From contig PLMF01000103.1 of the NCBI GenBank assembly GCA_003142355.1, positions 1-5,933 of the forward strand: DNA of 5,933 nucleotides, read 5' to 3'. A program made the position numbers and the translations under genes. This document shows, piece after piece, positions 5,832 to 5,933 of this stretch (position 1 is the first letter of the stretch; every line of letters begins with the position of its first letter). Below the pieces are notes generated by a model that was not told the origin of the DNA, searched no databases, and saw nothing but the letters and a program-made list of their open reading frames with translations. The stretch is from Bryobacterales bacterium. Lineage in GTDB: Bacteria > Acidobacteriota > Terriglobia > Bryobacterales > Bryobacteraceae.

Positions 5832-5933
5832 GGAGCTCTCGAGGGCGATTCTTACAAGCTGGCTGCGTGTCCGTACGCGAGTCTTCTGAAACAACTGCTG
5901 TAGCGTGGCCTTCACCGCGCTCTCCGATACCCC
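5808..5933 (-). CDS. LuxR/NarL-type response regulator, C-terminal end of DNA-binding domain (partial)
   Basis: Reading leftwards from the right edge, the minus strand is open for 41 residues and stops at TGA (5810-5808). The peptide begins GVSESAVKATLQQLF (1-15) and continues VRTRSQLVRIALE (20-32). This is the recognition helix and final helix of the LuxR/GerE helix-turn-helix, as in NarL/FixJ-family response regulators (compare the usual GVSESTVKxHLxxIFxKLGVRSRxQL pattern). Such regulators bind DNA as dimers, usually after phosphorylation of an N-terminal receiver domain, which would lie beyond the window. Arg19 stands where most relatives have Gly. A short tail (SSLGTARKL) follows the domain. 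The gene converges on the PEP-CTERM gene, and the two coding ends overlap by 24 bases (5808-5831). It could equally be a LuxR-type protein without a receiver domain. The family is fairly sure, the target unknown. Confidence 0.8.
   Translation of the reverse strand, partial: GVSESAVKATLQQLFQKTRVRTRSQLVRIALESSLGTARKL

Noticed and set aside
5789..5844. Ten-base direct repeat GCTCTCGAGG at 5789 and 5835.
   Set aside because: Both copies lie in coding sequence of different genes on opposite strands and are most simply a coincidence around CTCGAG.

Overview
The window looks like a chromosomal segment from an Acidobacteriota member, probably of the Solibacter/Bryobacter group. Three things point there: a two-module FtsX/MacB-type permease of the 'acidobacterial duplicated orphan permease' kind, a PEP-CTERM surface protein, and a large metzincin of the DUF5117/DUF4953 type, all in GC-rich DNA. 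The assignment rests on gene content and remembered family traits, not on a database search.

Layout from left to right. (1) 1-1233, plus strand: the C-terminal 410 residues of a secreted-type zinc metalloprotease, with the zinc motif HEVGHTLGLGH at the window edge. (2) 1234-1307: a short gap holding a strong hairpin whose 3' arm runs directly into a Shine-Dalgarno sequence. (3) 1308-2207, plus: a PfkB/ribokinase-family sugar kinase, visibly less GC-rich than its neighbours. (4) 2208-2313: a gap with a possible hairpin over the next ribosome binding site. (5) 2314-4809, plus: a full-length orphan ABC-type permease. (6) 4810-5150: a 341-base gap with a palindromic REP-like element right after the permease stop codon, a short stretch that reads like a coding remnant, an extended -10 promoter and GTACCGG repeats. 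(7) 5151-5831, plus: a small exported protein with a PEP-CTERM sorting signal. (8) 5808-5933, minus: the last 41 residues of a LuxR/NarL-type DNA-binding domain, running off the right edge and overlapping the end of the PEP-CTERM gene by 24 bases.

The genes do not form an obvious pathway. The three left genes share a strand, but gaps of 74 and 106 bases with their own structured ribosome binding sites suggest separately controlled units rather than a tight operon. The PEP-CTERM gene appears to have its own promoter, and the convergent regulator may be unrelated to it or may control the region. I see no convincing new multi-gene system. The points worth checking are the structured leader of the kinase gene, the REP-like element, the repeats before the PEP-CTERM gene and the convergent overlap at the right end.
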